Part shown: one piece after another, positions 58,556-64,000 of the stretch
How the letters are laid out: every line of letters starts with the position of its first letter
How positions within the stretch are numbered: the first letter of the stretch is position 1
NCBI GenBank assembly: GCA_026419785.1
Contig: JAODTK010000821.1
Span: 186,001 to 250,000 of the forward strand
Direction: 5' to 3'
Source of the DNA: Sclerodactyla briareus
Lineage: Eukaryota > Echinodermata > Holothuroidea > Dendrochirotida > Sclerodactylidae
DNA length: 64,000 bases
Position numbers and translations under genes: made by a program
The notes under the pieces: model-generated
Told to the model about the DNA's origin: nothing
Database searches by the model: none
What the model saw: the letters and a program-made list of their open reading frames with translations, nothing else

Positions 58556-60770
58556 TTAAGGAGCTGGAAGTTGGTATTTGATATATCTTGGTACTTCTAA
58601 TTGCTTGAATGGTCTGAATGTTTTCTCATTGCTGACATGCTCAAAGCATTTCACAAAGCCTGATCATTAAACTGATGTGTGTAGTACCAGCACAAGTTCC
58701 TCATAATCACCTGAGCCAGGAGAGGCAATGGAGATGAAATGGCAAGCTCCGTAGCTCATCAGAAAAGCATTCCATTCGAGAAGCTCACAACCTTTCTATC
58801 AGCAAGTGTGATCAAACTGAGCATTAGGTAAAACTTGGGTTCATATTCCCAACTGTTGTAATGGTAGTAACCATGGGTATCTAAGAAGGAAAAGCTGGCC
58901 TTCGTCAGTGAGTTGTAGAGGTACAAATCACACTAATGCTTGAAATATGCTAAACCTTCTTAAAAATTGCTCAGGGGTTTTTTACAGGAATAAACGGTGG
59001 TAGCAAGCACAGCTGAGGGCAGTGACACGGTGAGCATGGTCACCCAGGAGGGTGGTCTAATTACTGGCATACAATGCTTCTTCTGAGATAAACGACAAGG
59101 AATGGCCTTTACAGTTTGAAGTAGCTGTAGTTCTGCCTGGATCTTGGTGTGTCCTTGAACATTTGTTAATATTTCAATCAGAATCTGGGTGTTCAGAAAA
59201 GAAAATGATGGTTCAATCTTTAATCATGACTGTCAGCCAGTAAGCCAGATAACAGTCACAACAAAAACCTACCATGAGATTGAATGCACCTCTATGCACT
59301 TTCGCAATGCAAGCAGTTTACCCCACTTGGAATAATCACCTACTCTGTGGTGTGGCAGTTATCAACAAGTTTCACATAGAGGTTAGCTTCCAGAGATATT
59401 TCTCTGGGCACTGATAATACTAATTGTAACGCTGTGTTCTTAGATTCTTCTTTATCAACAGTTCATGTTAAATGTTCATGCTTGGAGAGGCAATGATGGT
59501 AGGCAAATGCATGTAACTATTTGGAAAGAAAGAATGTCCCTGTGCGAGCTACACTGAAAGACAAGCAATTGCAGGTTTAACATTGTGTCATTGTAACCTT
59601 GAATTGCTGCAGAGACAAATTCTGTCGTCCAACATGCGTGTTGGGTCCAACATGTGTGAGGGGGATATTTTTTCGTATAGGCTGTAAATAGTCAGTTGTA
59701 CATGCCTCGCGTGTGATATAGCAAGTTACGTACACAGGCATGGTTTATTTTCATAGCAATGTCACTACAGTTTAAGAGCTTTATCCTAGGAATTTCGTGG
59801 TGGATGGGCTAGACCCACTTGAATTGGGACTTACAGGTACTAGTTTCTCAGAAATGTTGTCAAAGGCATCAGGGGAAATGTGTGGCATTTGTTTAGTGTG
59901 TTGCTGGAGTGGTAGTGTACAATAGCTGGAGGGTTTTTTTTAGGAGAGGAATTTCTAATTCTGCTAGCTTAACTTTTTGTGACAAATAAACCAGGTAATT
60001 ACAAAGCCAATTAATTCTCTTTGCACAATACCAGAGTCTCTCTTGCAATATCCAGTAATTTTCGGTTTTGTAAAACGCTTGCTCCTTACTATTAGCCTGT
60101 ATATCTTGTGCTGTTTTACTTGCTATACTGTAGGATTATATCAGTGTGAATAATAGATCTGTCAGTATACAATCAATTCTCTCATTTATTGTCTTGGCTT
60201 AACTTTGCTCAAGAAGAGACTAGTGTGTGTGGGTCTGCTCGATGTGCGGTTTGATATCTCGTAAAGTGTGGAAGCAGTCATGTTGAAATTTTGTGTGGAG
60301 TGTTTAATATGAGATTTGCGATGTGCAACCAAGACCATCAGACATTAATGAATACTTGCCGGAAAATTGGCCCAAAAACTTGTGCACAAGATAGATCTAA
60401 TCGGTAGAGGCTGGTGATGCAGTCAAACGTTTATAACAATATGAAGTGTACACAAACTGATTAGATTCTGCGTATCTGTGCTGTTAGGTAGGCTGATTTG
60501 CATCATTAATGTGATTTCAAAAGTTTGTTGGAGTTTCACAAAATCCAACAAAGGTTGGTACATCTGCAATCATGATAATTAGTGGTAGTGAAGATCTTCT
60601 GGATTACACAACATCTGATGAGCACCAACAGGGCTGTTGCTCAAACCACAGAAATCTATTTTGTTGTAGATGGATCGGCTGGCATAGGAGATTTTCATTT
60701 TGCTTTCCCCCCCAAACTGGCATACATGCTCAGGAAGACATTTAACTACTGACGCTAACTAATTCCTAAA
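58556..60770. other. No gene recognised
   Basis: Noncoding, without long frames. 60230-60420 shares gttgaaattttgtgtggag-type words with intron 3 of the METTL6-like gene (about 53245), suggesting an old dispersed repeat. Confidence 0.45.
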
Positions 60771-61950
60771 CACGCAGTTGGTGACCTTGATCTTGAAGAG
60801 GTCAAAATGTCACAGGGACCAATAAACATTGGTCAACATACGTCAATGACGAACATTTGTACATTGAAGTATTTCTGGATTTCCAGGATGACCTCTTGGA
60901 CCTCAGTCTGAGCCGTTAAAAAACAATAAGAATGATGTACTCCTATAGGGGAGCCAAATACCAAGATGAGCATTCCTCCACCAGTGGGGTCGTCGAGTTT
61001 TGTTTCACCAAGCTGAAATTGGCCAGGTTATCAATTTTCAACAATTTCCCAAACTGAAACCTGGTCTACATAAACAATTGGGATCCTGCACTCCCCATAG
61101 GGAGATGCATCCCAATTTGAAACTTAATAGACAATAGGGTATAGGACTGATTGTGTTAACAAAATTTTCAGACTTTTACCTAACCTTTGACATGACGTCA
61201 AAACAAAAACAATTGGTTCATGTACCCAATACCCGAAGGTATGAGCTTCTCCATTCAGGCGGGATTGAGTTATCGTGTTACCAAGCTGATTATCATTTTA
61301 CCCCCAAACTGACCCTGATGTACAACAAAAACAATAAGATTCTTGTACCCTATAAGCTAGCTACACACCACATTTAAATCTGATCAGAACAAAACAGGCA
61401 TTATGAAACCTTCATATAAAACAAGGGTTTCCAGACTTTCCACCTCTCTGGACCTTTCGACCCGACCAAAAAATAATAGGAATCAGGTACTCATTATGGG
61501 AACATACAAAAGTATGAGCTTATGTTCATAAGGTGGGATCTTGACCTTGAAAGACCCAAAACATAGAGGTTAATGTACTCGTTACGGGGAACCCACAGAC
61601 CAAGTTGAGCTTCATTCATCCAATGGGATCAAACGATATGGTAACCAAGCTGAATGAAAATTGCCAAATTATCACAATATCATAATTTGTTAACAATTTC
61701 CCATTTTTCCTCAATGACCCCCGGTCTGCCCCAAGAACAATAGGGTTCTGTACTCCCCATTAAGAGAGCTGCATACAAAATTACAACTTGATAGGACCAG
61801 GTACTCTGGACTTATTGTGTTAACAAGTTTTAAGATGACCTTTGACCTGACCACAGGACAATAGTAATCATGTTTACTCATTGTGGGGAATCCCAATATG
61901 GAACTATGCAAGTGGAGTTGAGTTCTCGTCTTAACAGCTAGGTTTCACAT
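60770..61950. repeat. Degraded tandem repeat, subunits about 125-145 bp
   Basis: Recurring words are gtactcc(c)(t/c)at.gggga, gagttatcgtgttac(c/a)aagct, caatttccca, gacctttgacctgac and aacaataggattc. Subunit landmarks fall near 60932, 61080, 61214, 61337, 61480, 61567, 61742 and 61865, with two alternating types. Noncoding; a short frame at 61153-61377 is incidental. Confidence 0.65.
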
Positions 61951-63610
61951 ACATAAACACACACACTGTCATAAGCAGAGATCCTGACTTGTCAAAGAAT
62001 AAAAAGTTGTTAAGTCATCAAGGTCCTTATGGGGAAAATTGGCCCGCATCTTGTGTACTAGATCTCTCTTGATAGGTAGACGCATTGGTGATGTTGACTG
62101 CTCGCACCATCTGAAATATAAATGAAAAAAAATGTAGCTTCCTGGCAGTATACACCCACTACATGTATCCAAAGAGACCTGCTGCATTGAACAACTGACC
62201 TATAAACACTGCTAATACCATCGATCCGCAACCAGGCGAGACACTTATGGAGATTGCTTTGTGTAGCAAAAATGCAGAGAATTCACTGAATGCACTCAAA
62301 CGAGACATTAAAATAAACAAATGAATCACTGATGTAATTTTATTATCAATATTTTATCAGTAATTTCTATTGCAATGAAAGACACTGGGTGTATAATTTG
62401 TAGAGAATTTATTTGAACTCTCAGAACTATATTTGAGTAAGAGGAAATCAAAAACCATGCCTCATGGTGTCTGCTGTGGCTGATACCTAAACTTCACCCT
62501 GCTCATTTTTTAACATGGAACACTGCAGATGGCAGTCTGTGGAACAGAAAACTGACAAAATCCTCCAAAATTGCTTCCTCCTATTATACTGTGCAAAAAT
62601 TCTACATTATATCATTTATAGCAAACATGTGCCAGTGTCATTATATTCAGGTTACCCCATATGATATTTGTTATTGTGGAATGTAGGAACTCTGTGCATA
62701 TGCAGTATTACCAGAGCCTATTGTTACTGTTCGATTCATATGAATACAAGGTCCCAACAGTGTATGTCTGTCAATGCTGTGACATGCATGTGTCTATGCA
62801 GACAGATTGCACAATGCCTGTGATATAACTCAGATAAGATCAACCTGAAACAAAGGGTTACACCCACGTATTAGTTCAGATCTTTCCATGAACATCTTAG
62901 GGTCAGTCAGCTGCCGAGTTAGTTCATAAAATTACTGACAGATGTATAAGTAGGACAAATGCGCGATTTTGAGACAAAAAAACGCATTGCACTTTGGAAA
63001 AAAACGCGATCCTAATCGCAAAAAAAAAAAAAACACCAATCGTATTTGTAAGAATTATCATGGCGAAACTGGCCGCCAATCAGGCCATTTGTTTGCTAAA
63101 CTATGTGATGAAACATGGAAGGAATAATACTCTTTTAAGTGTGTTCTATTTAGCAGAACAAATAATACCAACAACAATTACTGCTTTGAACTGGCCTATC
63201 CTTTGACTTATTCAACACCAATTTCGTTCGTTTGAGATTTTTTGGTTGTTGAAGAACCCAACCCCATTTACCAAAAAAATGCAATGATTCGCAAATAACG
63301 AAATTTGCGCCACAAGAACCGCGATCGCGCATTCGTCCGAGCCCTACGTATAAGACACTGGAGAAAATGTTCAGTCGGTTCCTGCAGCAAATGTCAGCTA
63401 TTTTCATTGCTACCTTCGCTGCATCTGACCATTGATGGGAACATTTCTGCTCCATGAGCAAACAACTTCAAGCTTCCTGTACAGTCCACTGTCCATGTTG
63501 CCTGAATGTCTCTCAATTAGACCCATGAGGTACACAGTTAGTTCCTGAAAGGAAGGAGAAATATTATACTTGCACAAATGGCTGACATGCTCGAAGTGCT
63601 CTACAGATAT
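61951..63610. other. No gene recognised
   Basis: Short frames only. 62940-63340 has aaaacgcattgc, gcaaaaaaaaaaaaacacc and gcaatgattcgcaaataacg at opposite ends in inverted sense, suggesting a diverged inverted-repeat element about 370 bp long. Confidence 0.4.
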
Positions 63611-63611
63611 T

Positions 63612-64000
63612 AAAGGACAACTGCAGGCTTTGATACAACATAGGTTATATCGTAGATAATGGAAAACAAGTATCTATAGGTCCGAACCCCTTTTCAATAC
63701 ACTGTTCCTATGTGGAGTCATTGGCCTTCGAAGTTTTGTCTATTATGCAGAGAAATTGGGGGAATCCCAATTGTGCAATAACTCATGACGTCACCAACAC
63801 TTGGCCAACCCCTGAAGTTATGGTCATGTATTTCATTTTGTTGAATAACTTAACATTCTGCAGGAGTTTTGTTATCTTTCTCTCATCAAAATAACCATCA
63901 ACACATACCAACCCCTACAGCAACCCTCTTCCCATAAGTACTAAAGATTTGCTTTTCGAAGTGAAAATAACGAGTGCAATTCCAATGGAAACAAAGATTT
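63612..64000. repeat. Dispersed repeat, copy 2 of 2 (runs off the window)
   Basis: Same family as 39118-39493. It continues to the window edge, so its full length is unknown. Confidence 0.85.

Overview
The window is eukaryotic nuclear DNA. It has GT-AG introns, several lineages of non-LTR retrotransposon, inverted-repeat DNA elements, satellites and microsatellites, with low gene density. The one clear host gene is a METTL6-type tRNA methyltransferase. The mix of CR1/Jockey- and L1/Tx1-like LINEs, tRNA-headed SINEs and G-rich satellites suggests a marine invertebrate animal such as an echinoderm, hemichordate, cephalochordate or mollusc. The clade is an inference from repeat style and is not proven.

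Layout. 1-23 kb is repeat-dominated, with degraded + strand LINE fragments (about 5.7-6.6, 10.6-12.5 and 16.4-17.9 kb), degenerate 160-370 bp tandem repeats, microsatellites and long poly-G/poly-C tracts. 23.2-29.0 kb holds a minus-strand Jockey/CR1-like LINE in its expected domain order (zinc-knuckle ORF1, endonuclease, reverse transcriptase); its 3' 1.56 kb is present twice in tandem. 28.8-34.7 kb is a 3.0-kb unit present twice in tandem, carrying the 5' end of that LINE plus a minus-strand L1/Tx1-like LINE fragment. 35-48 kb is intergenic, with a TIR element, a large AT-rich palindrome, a trimeric higher-order satellite (41.9-43.4 kb) and an exceptional poly-G tract (44.7 kb). 48.5-55.9 kb is the METTL6-like gene on the + strand, with five recognisable exons and four GT-AG introns; the introns carry an 82-nt near-perfect hairpin and four larger inverted-repeat elements. 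56-64 kb is intergenic, with a tRNA-headed SINE, a (TATG)n array, a degraded tandem repeat and the second copy of a repeat also found at 39 kb.

The gene's reading frame is broken at many places by small indels although its splice sites are intact. The two tandem duplications further left also differ largely by small indels. The simplest shared explanation is residual base-calling and assembly error in a long-read assembly; a decaying unprocessed pseudogene is the alternative. I did not find a convincing new multi-gene biological system. The best leads are the intronic hairpin, the set of inverted-repeat elements in one small gene, the trimeric satellite, and a short GC palindrome next to an A/T run that recurs across otherwise different repeats.
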